Below, piece after piece: positions 47,054-58,243 of a stretch of DNA of 64,000 bases. The position numbers and the translations under genes are program-made. Source of the stretch: Paracoccus tegillarcae (GTDB taxonomy: Bacteria > Pseudomonadota > Alphaproteobacteria > Rhodobacterales > Rhodobacteraceae); contig NZ_CP025408.1 in the NCBI RefSeq assembly GCF_002847305.1, forward strand, positions 186,001-250,000, in the 5' to 3' direction. The number at the start of each line of letters is the position of its first letter. The stretch's first letter is position 1. The notes below the pieces were generated by a model. The model was not told the origin of the DNA. It ran no database searches and saw nothing but the letters and a program-made list of their open reading frames with translations.

Positions 47054-48177
47054 GGGCCCACCTCATTCTTTGGCTCTGCGCCGTCTTCGTCATGCTGTTC
47101 GGTAACGCCGACGCCTTGCGCCACGCGCGCGGCCAGCCGTTCCTGAAAGCCCGATTTGGCAAGCTGAAAGGCCAGCTTGATCGCCGCCGAGATACCCGTC
47201 GCATCGGCAGAGCCATGCGACTTGACCACGGTGCCGTTCAGCCCAAGGAACACACCGCCATTCACCCGGCGCGGATCAATGCGCTTTTGCAGCCGCTTCA
47301 ACGAGGTCATCGCCAGCACGGCCGCGAATTTCGACATGAACGAATTGCGGAACGCCTCGCGCAGCAGTTCGCCCACCAGCTTGGCCGTGCCCTCGCCGGT
47401 TTTCAGCGCGATATTGCCGGTGAACCCATCCGTCACGATCACATCGACCCGGTCCGACGGCAGATCCCCGCCCTCGACGAAACCAAGATAATCGAAATCA
47501 CCGGCCTCGGCGGCCTGGGTAATCAGTTCATGCGCCTCTTTCAGCTCAGAGCGGCCCTTGTGCTCTTCGGTGCCCACATTCAGCAGGCCCACACGCGGGC
47601 GATCAATATCCAGACCGTTGCGCGCATAGGACGCGCCCATCATCGCATATTGCAGCAGATCGCCGGGCTCGGCACGAATATCGGCCCCGGCATCCAGCAT
47701 GATGTTGAAACCCTGCGCGCTTTTCGACGGCCAGAGGCAGGCGATGGCGGGGCGGCTGACGCCCGGCAGCTTGCGCAGGCGAATCATCGACAGCGCCATC
47801 AGCGCGCCGGTATTGCCACAAGAGACCGCGACGGTTGCCTCGCCCTGACGCACCGACTCGACCGCCGACCACATCGAACTGCCCTCGCCCTTGCGCACGA
47901 CCTGGCTGGGCTTGTCATCCATGGTCACAACGCCATCGGCATGACGGACATCACAGCGCTCGGCCAGACCGCGCTTTTTCGCGATCAGCCTGTTCAGCTC
48001 TGCCTCATTGCCGTGAACGATGAACCGGATCTCGGGGTTCTTGTCGGCGCTTTCCGCGATGCCCGCAACAACCGCCGAAGGCCCGCGATCGCCGCCCATT
48101 GCGTCAATCGAAATCACCACGTCGCCCCCGTTTTCGAGGGCGCGTGGTGCTGGACTTTGCGCGTTGCTGCTGACCAT
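47050..48177 (-). CDS. plsX: PlsX, acyl-ACP:phosphate acyltransferase
   Basis: Makes acyl-phosphate for phospholipid synthesis. 375 residues. Conserved ISIDAMGGDRGP near residue 22, VAVSCGNTGALMA and VGLLNVGTEEHKG. An N-terminal stretch of about 20 residues before VVISIDAMGG is longer than usual; the start could be a little downstream, but no better Met is seen. Overlaps fabH by 4 bp; rpmF lies 19 bp upstream. Confidence 0.96.
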   Translation of the reverse strand: MVSSNAQSPAPRALENGGDVVISIDAMGGDRGPSAVVAGIAESADKNPEIRFIVHGNEAELNRLIAKKRGLAERCDVRHADGVVTMDDKPSQVVRKGEGSSMWSAVESVRQGEATVAVSCGNTGALMALSMIRLRKLPGVSRPAIACLWPSKSAQGFNIMLDAGADIRAEPGDLLQYAMMGASYARNGLDIDRPRVGLLNVGTEEHKGRSELKEAHELITQAAEAGDFDYLGFVEGGDLPSDRVDVIVTDGFTGNIALKTGEGTAKLVGELLREAFRNSFMSKFAAVLAMTSLKRLQKRIDPRRVNGGVFLGLNGTVVKSHGSADATGISAAIKLAFQLAKSGFQERLAARVAQGVGVTEQHDEDGAEPKNEVGP

Positions 48178-48196
48178 GGATCAGACGTGTTGCGGC

Positions 48197-48403
48197 TTAT
48201 GCCGCGTCGTCGTCCAGGTCGATTTCATTGGCAACAGCGACCACTTCACGGTCGGCGTAATTGCCGCAGGACGGGCACACGTGATGCGGGCGCTTCAATT
48301 CGCCGCAATTGGTGCATTCGTTCGGGTTTCCCGCGACCAGCGCGTCGTGGGCACGACGCATGTTGCGCTTGGAGCGGGTTACGCGATTCTGAGGGACAGC
48401 CAT
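48197..48403 (-). CDS. rpmF: Ribosomal protein L32
   Basis: 68 residues: [22 protein letters not shown], then the zinc ribbon [17 protein letters not shown], and an acidic tail DLDDDAA. Retention of all four Cys marks the zinc-bound form. First gene of rpmF-plsX-fabH. The DUF177 gene that often precedes rpmF elsewhere is not adjacent here but 1.5 kb away in the same orientation. Confidence 0.97.
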   Translation of the reverse strand: MAVPQNRVTRSKRNMRRAHDALVAGNPNECTNCGELKRPHHVCPSCGNYADREVVAVANEIDLDDDAA

Positions 48404-48676
48404 GTCACAACCTCGGTTCTATATCTGGCCGGGCGCGACGGACGCGACACCGGTACAAGCCTGAATTCGTGGACGAGCCGCGCCAATACGCCATCACGGC
48501 CGGGCCTGCAAGGCCATTCCCCACGATGCGGGTTCTCGGCCGGCGGGCGAAAGGCGCCGTCCGGGATGAAGCGCCGAGGTAAGCCATCAAACTGCGCCAC
48601 GCAAGGATAAACTGCGCGTCAGAAGCCCGATTTCATCCTTGCCTGCCGATCTGCCACGGCGCAAAACTGCCAGGTC

Positions 48677-49948
48677 ATGACGATGAGCTATGAAATCTTT
48701 CTGGCCATGTTGGGCTTTGGTGTACTGTCGTCCGCCATCGTCCCGGCACTGGCGCGCCGCATGGGCTGGCGCCTGCCGGTTTCGGTCCCGATTGCCTGCC
48801 TTTTCGGCGGCATCGGCGTCGGGCTGGTCTTTGACGGCATCCCTGTGATCGACCCGATCGGACAGGGCGTGCTGGTCCAGCGCATCACCGAGATGGCGGT
48901 GATCCTGTCGCTGACCGGCGGCGGGCTGAAATTGGACCGCGCCATCGGCCTGCGCAGTTGGGCCTCGACCTGGCGGCTTCTGGCGCTGACCATGCCGATT
49001 TGCATTCTGGCGCTGGCCGGGCTGGGCTGGGCGGCGCTGGGGCTGCCCGTGGCCGCCGCATTGCTGCTGGGGGCGGTCATGGCGCCCACCGATCCGGTTC
49101 TGGCCGCCTCGGTTCAGGTCGGCCCGCCCGGCGAGGCCAAGGAAACCGAGGCCCGCTTTGCCCTTACATCCGAGGCCGGCCTGAATGACGGGCTGGCCTT
49201 TCCCTTTGTCTATCTGGCGATTGCCGCCACCGCCGACCGGATGGCCGAAACCGGAGGCCCCGGCGACGAGGGCAGCTTTGACCCGCCGGTTCTGTGGGAA
49301 TGGCTGGCCATCGATGTCTTCTGGAAGATCGCGGCAGGGCTGGTCATGGGCTGGCTGATCGGGCGCTTTCTGGGCTGGGCCGTGTTCCGGCTGGCGCCGC
49401 GCAAGGGCGTGTCGGACGCCTTTCTGGCGCTTGGGCTGACGCTGTTTGCTTATGGCGTGACCGAGATGGTGAACGGTTACGGCTTTATCGCCGTGTTCAT
49501 CGCCGCGCTGACATTTCGCCGCTTTGAGCGCGACCACTCGTTTCATACCGACCTGCACCACTATGTCGAACAGACCGAGATGATCTTTCTGATCTGCGTC
49601 GTCTTCGTCACCGGCATCGCCATTGCGCAGGGCATCCTCGCGCCGCTTGGCCTGTCGGGCTTGCTGGTGGCGGGACTGTTTCTGTTCGTGGTCAGGCCGC
49701 TGGCCGGCTGGATGTCGCTGTCGGGGCTAAAGCTGACGCGCGGCGACCGCTTTGCCATTTCCGTCCTCGGCATCCGCGGGGTGGGGTCGATGTATTATCT
49801 GGCTTACGGTCTGAATCACGCCCCCTACAGCATGGAATCGGGCCGGTTGCTCTGGGCCATCGTGGCGCTGATCGTCGCCATCAGCGTGGTCGCCCACGGC
49901 ATTGGCGCGCCGCGCCTGATGTCGCGGCTGACCCCGCAGGATGACTGA
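48677..49948 (+). CDS. CPA1-type cation:proton antiporter (NhaP-like)
   Basis: 423 residues, about 12 membrane helices, no C-terminal cytosolic domain. The CPA1 signature Asp residues are in MAPTDPVLAAS and the ND motif in SEAGLNDGLAFPF; RGVGSMYYLAYGLNH is the conserved late helix. Exchanges Na+ or K+ for protons. It lies between rpmF and DUF177, two genes usually neighbours, so it appears inserted into that pair. Weak Shine-Dalgarno (CAGG); a second ATG is 6 bp later. Confidence 0.92.
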   Translation: MTMSYEIFLAMLGFGVLSSAIVPALARRMGWRLPVSVPIACLFGGIGVGLVFDGIPVIDPIGQGVLVQRITEMAVILSLTGGGLKLDRAIGLRSWASTWRLLALTMPICILALAGLGWAALGLPVAAALLLGAVMAPTDPVLAASVQVGPPGEAKETEARFALTSEAGLNDGLAFPFVYLAIAATADRMAETGGPGDEGSFDPPVLWEWLAIDVFWKIAAGLVMGWLIGRFLGWAVFRLAPRKGVSDAFLALGLTLFAYGVTEMVNGYGFIAVFIAALTFRRFERDHSFHTDLHHYVEQTEMIFLICVVFVTGIAIAQGILAPLGLSGLLVAGLFLFVVRPLAGWMSLSGLKLTRGDRFAISVLGIRGVGSMYYLAYGLNHAPYSMESGRLLWAIVALIVAISVVAHGIGAPRLMSRLTPQDD

Positions 49949-49953
49949 CCCCT

Positions 49954-50481
49954 TTACTGCCGCGTCTTCGACAGCAGCGCATCCAGCCCGGCAAAGGGCT
50001 TTTGCCGCTCGTCCTCTTCGTCAGGCGTGTCGTCCTGCTCGGGCAGTTCGGCACCCTCTGCGCGCGGATAAAGCGGCAGCGCCAGGGCCAGCGCCTCGAT
50101 CATGACCGCGCCCGCATCGATGAACTGGCCCAGCAGTTCCATCTCGTCGTCGGGCATCTCGACCTCTTCCTCGACGGGCGCGGCGGCATGGGGCGAAAAG
50201 ATCCTGCGGACCTCGTCGTCAATGCTGCTTTCCACCGGCGCCAGCGTCACCACGCAGGGCTGAACCACCCGCGCCGTCAGATTTCCGCTCAGCAGCCAGG
50301 CGTCATTGCCCTGCGCCGTGATCCGCCCCTCAAGGCGCAGCGCCGGCAGCCGCAGCAGGCCCAGTTCGGCGGCAATCGCCTTGCGCGCCTGCGCATCAGG
50401 TTCCAGCAGCACCGGATTGGCGGCGCGCGGGTTCAGATGCGCCACGCGCAACCGATGAGTAAAAGCAGGGGCCGAGGTCAT
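49954..50481 (-). CDS. DUF177 (YceD-like) family protein
   Basis: 175 residues from MTSAPAFTHRLRVAHLNP, with AAGGAGAG upstream. The conserved core RVVQPCVVTLAPVESSIDDEVRRIF includes the family Cys. YceD homologues are linked to rpmF expression and large-subunit rRNA, but the mechanism is unclear. The C-terminus is acidic with a final KPFAGLDALL motif typical of the family. Convergent with the antiporter, 5 bp apart. Confidence 0.9.
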   Translation of the reverse strand: MTSAPAFTHRLRVAHLNPRAANPVLLEPDAQARKAIAAELGLLRLPALRLEGRITAQGNDAWLLSGNLTARVVQPCVVTLAPVESSIDDEVRRIFSPHAAAPVEEEVEMPDDEMELLGQFIDAGAVMIEALALALPLYPRAEGAELPEQDDTPDEEDERQKPFAGLDALLSKTRQ

Positions 50482-50609
50482 GAGTCTCTCCTTCACATCG
50501 GCAGTATGAAATCTGGGGCTTGCGCCTTATTCTTGAGCGTAGTGGCCGAGTTTGCTAAGCGGGACCGGCGGCGTCAACAGAACGACCGGAAAAGAGGGAC
50601 CAAATTTCT

Positions 50610-51050
50610 ATGTCAGCCATCCGGCGTTTCCTGATCCTGGCCGTTCTTGCCGTTGCAGCCTGTGCCCCCGTTTATCGCAATCACGGCTATGTTCCACCCG
50701 AGTTGGACCTGGCGGCGGTCATTGTCGGCCAGACCACGGTCGATGAGTTGCCCACATTGATCGGCAGGCCCAGTTCGCAAGGGCTTCTGACCGGTTCGGG
50801 CTGGTATTACGTCGGCTCTCGCTGGCGCCATTACGGCCCCTATGAGCCCGAAGAAATCGAACGTCAGGTTGTCGCCGTCACCTTTGCCGAGACCGGCACC
50901 GTCGCTAATGTCGAACGTTTCGGGCTGGAACGCGGACGGGTCGTCGCGCTGTCGCGCCGGGTCACTGATTCGGGTATCGCGGATGTGTCGCTGATCCGGC
51001 AGCTCATGGGCAACCTGGGCAACTTCACCGCAGGCCAGCTGATCGACTAA
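50610..51050 (+). CDS. bamE: BamE/OmlA (SmpA) family outer-membrane lipoprotein
   Basis: 146 residues. Lipoprotein signal with lipobox ending at Cys18 (LAVAACAP). The SmpA_OmlA domain follows: IVGQTTVDELPTLIGRPSSQG, GWYYVGSRWRHYGP and VVAVTFAETGTVANVERFGLE. Accessory of the BAM outer-membrane protein assembly machine; client pathways overlap with SurA and LptD encoded in this window. Divergent from DUF177, convergent with the THUMP methyltransferase. Confidence 0.9.
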   Translation: MSAIRRFLILAVLAVAACAPVYRNHGYVPPELDLAAVIVGQTTVDELPTLIGRPSSQGLLTGSGWYYVGSRWRHYGPYEPEEIERQVVAVTFAETGTVANVERFGLERGRVVALSRRVTDSGIADVSLIRQLMGNLGNFTAGQLID

Positions 51051-51064
51051 GCCACGGGCGGCGC

Positions 51065-52177
51065 TCAACCGCCCAAAGGCCCGGTCTGCCACAGCCGCAC
51101 CTTCAGCCCGCCATGCGCCACGATCGGTCCGGCCGGCTGAAAGGGCAGCCCCGTGGCCTTGGCCAGCCCGCCTTCGCTGGTGACAATACCCACGCGCCAG
51201 CCCGCGAAACGATCGCGCAGCACCTGCCCCATCGCCGCATGCAGCCCGTATAGCGGGCCCTTGTTGCCGACCCGCGCGCCATAGGGCGGATTGATGATCA
51301 CGATCCCCGCCGGCCCTTCCGGTCGCTGCAGATCCGCCACCGAGCGGGTTTCAAAGCGAACCCAGTCCGCCACCCCCGCCCGCATGGCATTCTCGCCGCT
51401 CATCCGCACTGCGCCCGCATCGCGGTCGCTGCCAAAGAACTGCGTCGCCGGGCGGGTCACAGGCTCGGCGCCGCGCAAAGGCGTCAGTGCTGCGACATCG
51501 AACCCCGCCAATTGCTCAAAGGCAAAGCCACGCGCCCGGCCCGCCACCAGACCGGCGGCCATCTCGGCGGCCTCGATCACAAAGGTGCCAGAGCCGCACA
51601 TCGGGTCCAGCACCGGCTGGCTGCCGTCAAAACCCATCTCGCGCAGGAACATCGCGGCCATGGTTTCGCGCATGGGGGCCTTGGCCACGGCCTGTTTATG
51701 ACCCCGCTTGTGCAGCGACTCGCCGGTGGTATCGAGGCTGATCGTGCACAGATCATCCTCGATGCGGATCTTGATCGTGATCGGCGCATCGGCGGCAATC
51801 GGCGCGCCCAGTTCTTCGCTGATGGCGCGTTCGAATCGCTGCGTGATGGCACCGGCATGATAAACCCGCGACTTGCGACTGGTCGCCTCGACCCGGACCG
51901 CCACATCAGGGCGCAGGAACTGATCCCAGGGGAATTTGCGCGCCCGCTTGTCCAGCTGCGCCAGATGCATGGCGCGAAACGCGCCGATCCGCACCAACAC
52001 GCGCGTGGCCCCGCGCAGCATCAGATTGGCACGCCAGATATCGGGCCAGTGCCCGTGGACCGTCAAACCGCCGGGCTGGATTTCGGGCTCAAAGCCCAGA
52101 CCCGCCGCCTCGGCGGCCAGAGGCGCCTCCAGACCGGGGGTGGCGACAAGAAAGATTTCAAAGGGATCGCTGCTCAT
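51065..52177 (-). CDS. THUMP-domain class I SAM-dependent RNA methyltransferase
   Basis: 370 residues. N-terminal THUMP-type RNA-binding region (about 50-160, with ISEELGAPIAADAPITIKIRIEDDLCTISLDTTGESLHKRG), then a Rossmann methyltransferase with DPMCGSGTFVIEAAE and the catalytic NPPYG. Matches the RlmL N-half / YpsC group, probably a 23S rRNA guanine-N2 methyltransferase; the exact site is not predictable. Convergent with bamE. Confidence 0.9.
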   Translation of the reverse strand: MSSDPFEIFLVATPGLEAPLAAEAAGLGFEPEIQPGGLTVHGHWPDIWRANLMLRGATRVLVRIGAFRAMHLAQLDKRARKFPWDQFLRPDVAVRVEATSRKSRVYHAGAITQRFERAISEELGAPIAADAPITIKIRIEDDLCTISLDTTGESLHKRGHKQAVAKAPMRETMAAMFLREMGFDGSQPVLDPMCGSGTFVIEAAEMAAGLVAGRARGFAFEQLAGFDVAALTPLRGAEPVTRPATQFFGSDRDAGAVRMSGENAMRAGVADWVRFETRSVADLQRPEGPAGIVIINPPYGARVGNKGPLYGLHAAMGQVLRDRFAGWRVGIVTSEGGLAKATGLPFQPAGPIVAHGGLKVRLWQTGPLGG

Positions 52178-52228
52178 CGGGTCGGCATAGTGCGCTTTGC
52201 CGCCCGGCGCTATCCCCCGCCGTGCGGA

Positions 52229-52432
52229 TCAGCGCCCGATGCGCCGGGTGATCCGCGCCGCCTGACGGGCGCGCTTGACTGCGTCGCGCGTCACCTTGGC
52301 CTGCTGGCGGTTTTGCGGCGTGGCCTTCCCGCCAGAGCCGCGCCTGGACATGTAATCAATGCCGGAATTGATGCCGCGATTGGTCAGTCGGTTGATCAAC
52401 TGTCGCATCATCTGGTTCAGAAAGCGGTTCAT
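52229..52432 (-). CDS. Small basic protein, unknown function
   Basis: 67 residues, no signal peptide or membrane helix; rich in Arg, Asn and Gln (MNRFLNQMMRQLINRLTNRG at the start, AVKRARQAARITRR near the end). Strong net positive charge suggests nucleic-acid or membrane-surface contact. Nine bases downstream of scpB on the same strand, so likely cotranscribed with scpA-scpB. I do not recognise a domain. Confidence 0.65.
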   Translation of the reverse strand: MNRFLNQMMRQLINRLTNRGINSGIDYMSRRGSGGKATPQNRQQAKVTRDAVKRARQAARITRRIGR

Positions 52433-52441
52433 GTCCCTGCC

Positions 52442-53146
52442 CTAATCATCTTCGAACAGATCGTCTGCTGGCGATCCGTCGTCAAGATCGTCATCTTCAT
52501 CCTGCGGTACAAGGGGCACCTGCATGCCTTCTGCCTGTGGCCGGCTTTCCAGCAGACCGGCGGCGCGCAATTCCGACAGGCCGGGCAGATCGCGCGCCGA
52601 TTCCAGCCCGAAATGATCAAGGAATGTCTCGGTCACCACAAAGGTCGCCGGCCGCCCCGGCGTCATCCGCCGCTGGCCCATGCGCACCCATTCCATTTCG
52701 ATCAGCTGATCCAGTGTCCCGCGCGAGACGGCAACGCCACGAATCTCTTCGATCTCGGCGCGCGTGACGGGCTGATGATAGGCGATGATGGCCAGCGTCT
52801 CGGTCGCCGCACGCGACAGGCGGCGGCTTTCGACCGTCTCGTCCTGCATCAGAAATGACAGATCCGGCGCTGTGCGAAATGCCCATGCATCGCCCAGCTT
52901 TTCCAGGACAACGCCACGGTCGCGATACCGCGCGGCCAGCGCCCGCACCGCCTCGGCCGGATCGCAGCCGCGTGGCAGGCGTTGGGCCATTTCGCGCACG
53001 CTCATCGGCCCGCTGGATGCAAACAGCAACGCCTCGACCATGCGCTCCTGCGTGTCCATCGGCGGGGGCGGAAATTCGTTCGGGTCCTGTTGGTCCGACT
53101 GCTCGGGGTCGGGTTCGATATCACTCAATTCGTTCACTGCACTCAC
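52442..53146 (-). CDS. scpB: ScpB, segregation and condensation protein B
   Basis: Kleisin partner of the Smc-ScpAB complex. 234 residues: tandem winged helices with RMVEALLFASSGPMSVREMAQRL and LSRAATETLAIIAYHQPVTRAEIEEIRGV. A Pro/Asp/Glu-rich N-terminus (about 1-30) and acidic C-terminal tail extend the core. Directly abuts scpA. Confidence 0.95.
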   Translation of the reverse strand: MSAVNELSDIEPDPEQSDQQDPNEFPPPPMDTQERMVEALLFASSGPMSVREMAQRLPRGCDPAEAVRALAARYRDRGVVLEKLGDAWAFRTAPDLSFLMQDETVESRRLSRAATETLAIIAYHQPVTRAEIEEIRGVAVSRGTLDQLIEMEWVRMGQRRMTPGRPATFVVTETFLDHFGLESARDLPGLSELRAAGLLESRPQAEGMQVPLVPQDEDDDLDDGSPADDLFEDD

Positions 53147-53986
53147 TTAATGTGGCCTGCGCCTTATCGTTATCGGGGTAAAACTCCCGTCCTGCTTCAA
53201 TTCCAACTTTCCCTGACGCGCAAGCTCCAGCGAAGCCGCAAAGGTCGCCGCCGTCGCCGACCGCCGCCGTTCAGGATCGGTTTCCCAGCCCTCAGGCAGA
53301 AAATCCGCCAGCTCGGTCCAGTCGCCGGCAAAGCCGATCAGCTTTCGCACCCGCTCCAGCGCCTGTTCCATGGTGAAAACGCCCTTGCGGTCAAAGGCAT
53401 AGGGGCGAAATTCATCCTTGGTCTTCATCCGCGCATAGGCGCGCATCAGGTCGATCAGCCCGGCCTGATACTCGGTGCGACGCTTGCGGATCACGGTTTC
53501 CGGCGACCCGCGCTGAAACCGGCTCTGGCCCAGCCTGTCACGCCCCATCAACCGGCTGGCCGCCTGCCGCATCGCCTGCAGGCGTTCCAGTTGAAAGGCC
53601 AGATGCGCCGCCATGTCTTCGGCCGATGGCCCCTCGGCCTCGGGGTCGGGCGGCAAGAGCAGGCGCGATTTCAGAAAGGCCAGCCAGGCCGCCATCACCA
53701 GATAATCGGCCGCCAGTTCGATGCGCAGCTTGCGGGCCTGTTCGACAAAGGCCAGATATTGCTCGGCCAGTTTCAGCACCGAGATCTTCATCAGATCGAC
53801 CTTTTGGGTCCGAGACAGCGTCAGCAGCAGGTCCAGTGGGCCCTCGAACCCTTCGACATCGATGATCAACGCCTCATCCGCACGACGTGCGGCAACGGCG
53901 TCGAACTCGTCATCCGGCGCCCCCGCCTCATCCGGCACGGGTTTGAGATAGGGTACATCCTTGCCGGTTCGGGACATGGCAGCCAT
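53147..53986 (-). CDS. scpA: ScpA, segregation and condensation kleisin
   Basis: 279 residues. Kleisin core FEGPLDLLLTLSRTQKVDLMKISVLKLAEQYLAFV near 45-80, followed by DYLVMAAWLAFLKSRLLLPP and a C-terminal winged helix. Alternative Met starts are at 53977 (MSRTGKDVPY) and an in-frame TTG at 53992. Order nagZ-scpA-scpB is common in alphaproteobacteria. Confidence 0.94.
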   Translation of the reverse strand: MAAMSRTGKDVPYLKPVPDEAGAPDDEFDAVAARRADEALIIDVEGFEGPLDLLLTLSRTQKVDLMKISVLKLAEQYLAFVEQARKLRIELAADYLVMAAWLAFLKSRLLLPPDPEAEGPSAEDMAAHLAFQLERLQAMRQAASRLMGRDRLGQSRFQRGSPETVIRKRRTEYQAGLIDLMRAYARMKTKDEFRPYAFDRKGVFTMEQALERVRKLIGFAGDWTELADFLPEGWETDPERRRSATAATFAASLELARQGKLELKQDGSFTPITIRRRPH

Positions 53987-54063
53987 CCGCAAAGGTCAGG
54001 CTGACAGGGTCGGCGCAATGGCCCTGCGAGTCAAGCTGCGCTGTCTGACGCCCCCTGCAAAGG

Positions 54064-55065
54064 CTAGGCCAGCGCGTCCCCGCCGCCCGGAACCAGGTCG
54101 CGATATTCGGCCATCAGCGCCACCAGATCCGCCGCGTCGGGCGCCTGGCGCATCGCCAGCGCAGCCGCCGCGCGGCGCAGCGCCGCATCGGTCATCGGGC
54201 CGGTGGCGGCGATGACGGTTTCCATCTCGGCAATCGTGCTGTTGCAATGCAGGACCAGATCGCAACCTGCGGCCATGGTGGCAGCGGCGCGTTCGGCATG
54301 GCTGCCCGGCAGGGCATTCATGGTGATGTCGTCGCTCATCAGCAGACCGTCAAAGCCGATCCGATTGCGGATGAGGTCGATCATGCGCGGCGATGAGGTC
54401 GCGGGCTGATCGTCCAGCGCGGCAAAGCGGATATGGGCGGTCATCGCCATCGGCAGATCGGCCAGCGCGCGGAACGGCGCGAAATCCACCCGCTCCAGTT
54501 CTTCCAATGATGCGGTCACGGTCGGCAGATCCTTGTGGCTGTCAGCCACCGCGCGGCCATGGCCCGGCATATGCTTGACCACCGGCAGCACACCAGCCGC
54601 CAGCAATCCATCCGCCGCAGCCCGGCCCAGATGGGCAACCTGCGCCGGGTCAGAGCCAAAACAACGGTTGCGCAGAAAAGGATGCGTTTCGGCCTGCGCG
54701 ACATCCAGCGTCGGGGCGCAATCGCTGTCGATGCCCACGGCGCGCAGCTCCGCCCCGATCAGACGATAACGCAGCCACATGGCGCGTGCGCCCAGATCGG
54801 CCTGATCCAGCGGCGGCACCCATTCGGCCCAATGCGGCGCGCGCATCCGCTGCACCCGCCCGCCCTCCTGGTCGATGGTAATCACCGCGTCGCGGCCCAC
54901 GGCCTCGCGCAGATCGCCGGTCAGGCGGCGCAGTTGTTCGGGATTGTCGATATTGCGGCCAAAAAGGATAAAGCCCCAAGGGTCCGCCGAGCGAAAGAAA
55001 TCCCGCTCGGCGCTGGTCAGGTCAGGCCCTTCGATCCCGCCAAGGATCGTCGCGCTGTGGCTCAT
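54064..55065 (-). CDS. nagZ: NagZ, beta-N-acetylhexosaminidase (GH3)
   Basis: Removes GlcNAc from anhydro-muropeptides during cell-wall recycling. 333 residues. The GH3 motif KHMPGHGRAVADSHKDLP at about 164-181 supplies the acid/base His; the nucleophile is in the SDD motif near 244-246. TIDQEGGRVQRM is also conserved. Start overlaps the SPOR gene stop by 4 bp. Confidence 0.95.
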   Translation of the reverse strand: MSHSATILGGIEGPDLTSAERDFFRSADPWGFILFGRNIDNPEQLRRLTGDLREAVGRDAVITIDQEGGRVQRMRAPHWAEWVPPLDQADLGARAMWLRYRLIGAELRAVGIDSDCAPTLDVAQAETHPFLRNRCFGSDPAQVAHLGRAAADGLLAAGVLPVVKHMPGHGRAVADSHKDLPTVTASLEELERVDFAPFRALADLPMAMTAHIRFAALDDQPATSSPRMIDLIRNRIGFDGLLMSDDITMNALPGSHAERAAATMAAGCDLVLHCNSTIAEMETVIAATGPMTDAALRRAAAALAMRQAPDAADLVALMAEYRDLVPGGGDALA

Positions 55066-56282
55066 TGCGCGGTGGCCGGGATGCAGTCGGTTCCGCCGGC
55101 CTTCAGCTTGGCGCAGAAATCCTGTGCGGCGGCGCGCGTTTCAAAGCCGGCGACCCGCAGCCGCCAGAAGGTGCGGCCATTGACCTCGTGGCGCTGGATC
55201 ACCTGACCCTTGCCCGAGAACAGATTGCCGAACTTGCCCGACAGGCGGCCCCATTCATTGGCAGCAATCGAATCGCTGTCAAAGGCACCGATCTGCACCA
55301 GCGGCGCACCCGACGACACTTGTGCGGTCTGGGCAGGCGCGGGTGCAGGTGCTGGTGCCTGCGCATCGGCGTCGGCTGCGGCCTGCGCGGCCTCCGGGCG
55401 GCGTGCGGGGGCCGCGTCAGCCTCGGCGGTTGCGGCCTGAACCGGGGCGGGCGCGGCAGCAGGCGGCGCGACCGAGGCCACACGGCGCGGACGCGGTGCG
55501 GGACGGGCCGAGCGGGCCACGGCGGGCGTCGCGGCAGTTTCTTGGGCCTGTTCCAGTGCCTCGCGGATGGCATCGGTCTGGGTCGGATTGCCGGTCTCGT
55601 CGGTGACGACACTGGTGATCGCCCCCTCTTCTGCCGGCTCATCGGTGACCGTGGCAGCGGCGACCTGCGCCTCTGCGGCGGCGGCCTCGGCAAGGGCTTC
55701 CAGATTGGCGGCTTCGGCCAGCGCCTCAGAGGCGGCACGGGCTGCGGCGACTTCGCTGTCTTGCGTGGCGATCTGTGCCTCACCGTCAAAGTTCAGCGCC
55801 TGGTCGGTCGCGGCCAGCGGCTCATGGGCGGCCGCGCCCAGTTCACCCATGGCGACATCGGTGTCGTCCAGCGCGGTCGCGGCGGGCGCAATGCCAACCT
55901 GATCGGCAGGCACGTCCTGCGCGCCGCCCGATACGTTATTGACGGCAAAGCCGGTATGCCCGGTCAGTTCCCCACCCGGATCATCAGGCGTGGTGCGTGC
56001 GGCACCGGCAACCGCCTTGATCACCGGCACACCCGAGACATCGCGCATGACAAGCTGCCAGCCCCAGGCCATCAGCCCCACCATCAGCGCGACCGAAACC
56101 AGCGCGCCCAGGTAATGCGTCAGCCGCCCCAGCCGCACCGACAGGCTCGGTTCTGCGGGTTCAGCCGCATAGGGCGCGCCCTCGGCATCGCCATCTTCGC
56201 CATTGTCACGATAAGAAAATTCCCGCCGCTTGTCGCCGCGCGAAAATACATGTCCGCCATCGCGGAAATCCATCACTGCCAT
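55062..56282 (-). CDS. SPOR-domain membrane protein
   Basis: 406 residues from MAVMDFRDGGHVFSRG; an in-frame ATG at 56312 would add ten. One membrane helix (about 75-97, SVALMVGLMAWGWQLVM), a long Ala/Glu/Pro-rich periplasmic linker (about 100-320), and a C-terminal SPOR domain (VQIGAFDSDSIAANEWGRL...FWRLRVAGFETRAAAQDFCAKLK). SPOR domains bind denuded septal glycan, so a division-site role is likely. Sits between argS and nagZ, as in related genomes. Confidence 0.9.
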   Translation of the reverse strand: MAVMDFRDGGHVFSRGDKRREFSYRDNGEDGDAEGAPYAAEPAEPSLSVRLGRLTHYLGALVSVALMVGLMAWGWQLVMRDVSGVPVIKAVAGAARTTPDDPGGELTGHTGFAVNNVSGGAQDVPADQVGIAPAATALDDTDVAMGELGAAAHEPLAATDQALNFDGEAQIATQDSEVAAARAASEALAEAANLEALAEAAAAEAQVAAATVTDEPAEEGAITSVVTDETGNPTQTDAIREALEQAQETAATPAVARSARPAPRPRRVASVAPPAAAPAPVQAATAEADAAPARRPEAAQAAADADAQAPAPAPAPAQTAQVSSGAPLVQIGAFDSDSIAANEWGRLSGKFGNLFSGKGQVIQRHEVNGRTFWRLRVAGFETRAAAQDFCAKLKAGGTDCIPATAQ

Positions 56283-56354
56283 TGCCTGCCTGCCCGCCGG
56301 TTGATCCGGCATTACCGTTGACTGCTCTGCTCGGCCCGGCGGCGACGGCTGTTA

Positions 56355-58097
<1,743 letters not shown>

Positions 58098-58213
58098 CAT
58101 GCGCATCCTGAAATCTGGATGCCGGTTAACGCCGCCACCGCCCAAAGGTCAACAGCGCCAGCCCCGGCAGTGACAGGTTTATCACTGCGCGGGGCCTCGC
58201 CTGGCCGTGCAGC

Positions 58214-58237
58214 CGCTGCGCCAAACCGGGCGCAGCG
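58214..58237 (-). terminator. Hairpin between the antiporter gene and argS
   Basis: 9-bp stem CGCTGCGCC / GGCGCAGCG with a 6-nt loop, 7 bp beyond the antiporter stop on the minus strand. No T-run follows, so termination, if any, would be factor-assisted. Confidence 0.4.
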
Positions 58238-58243
58238 TCGAGA

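Noticed and set aside
46624..48582. 652-codon open frame antisense to fabH-plsX-rpmF
   Set aside because: Covers three conserved genes on the opposite strand; Arg/His/Gln-rich antisense composition.
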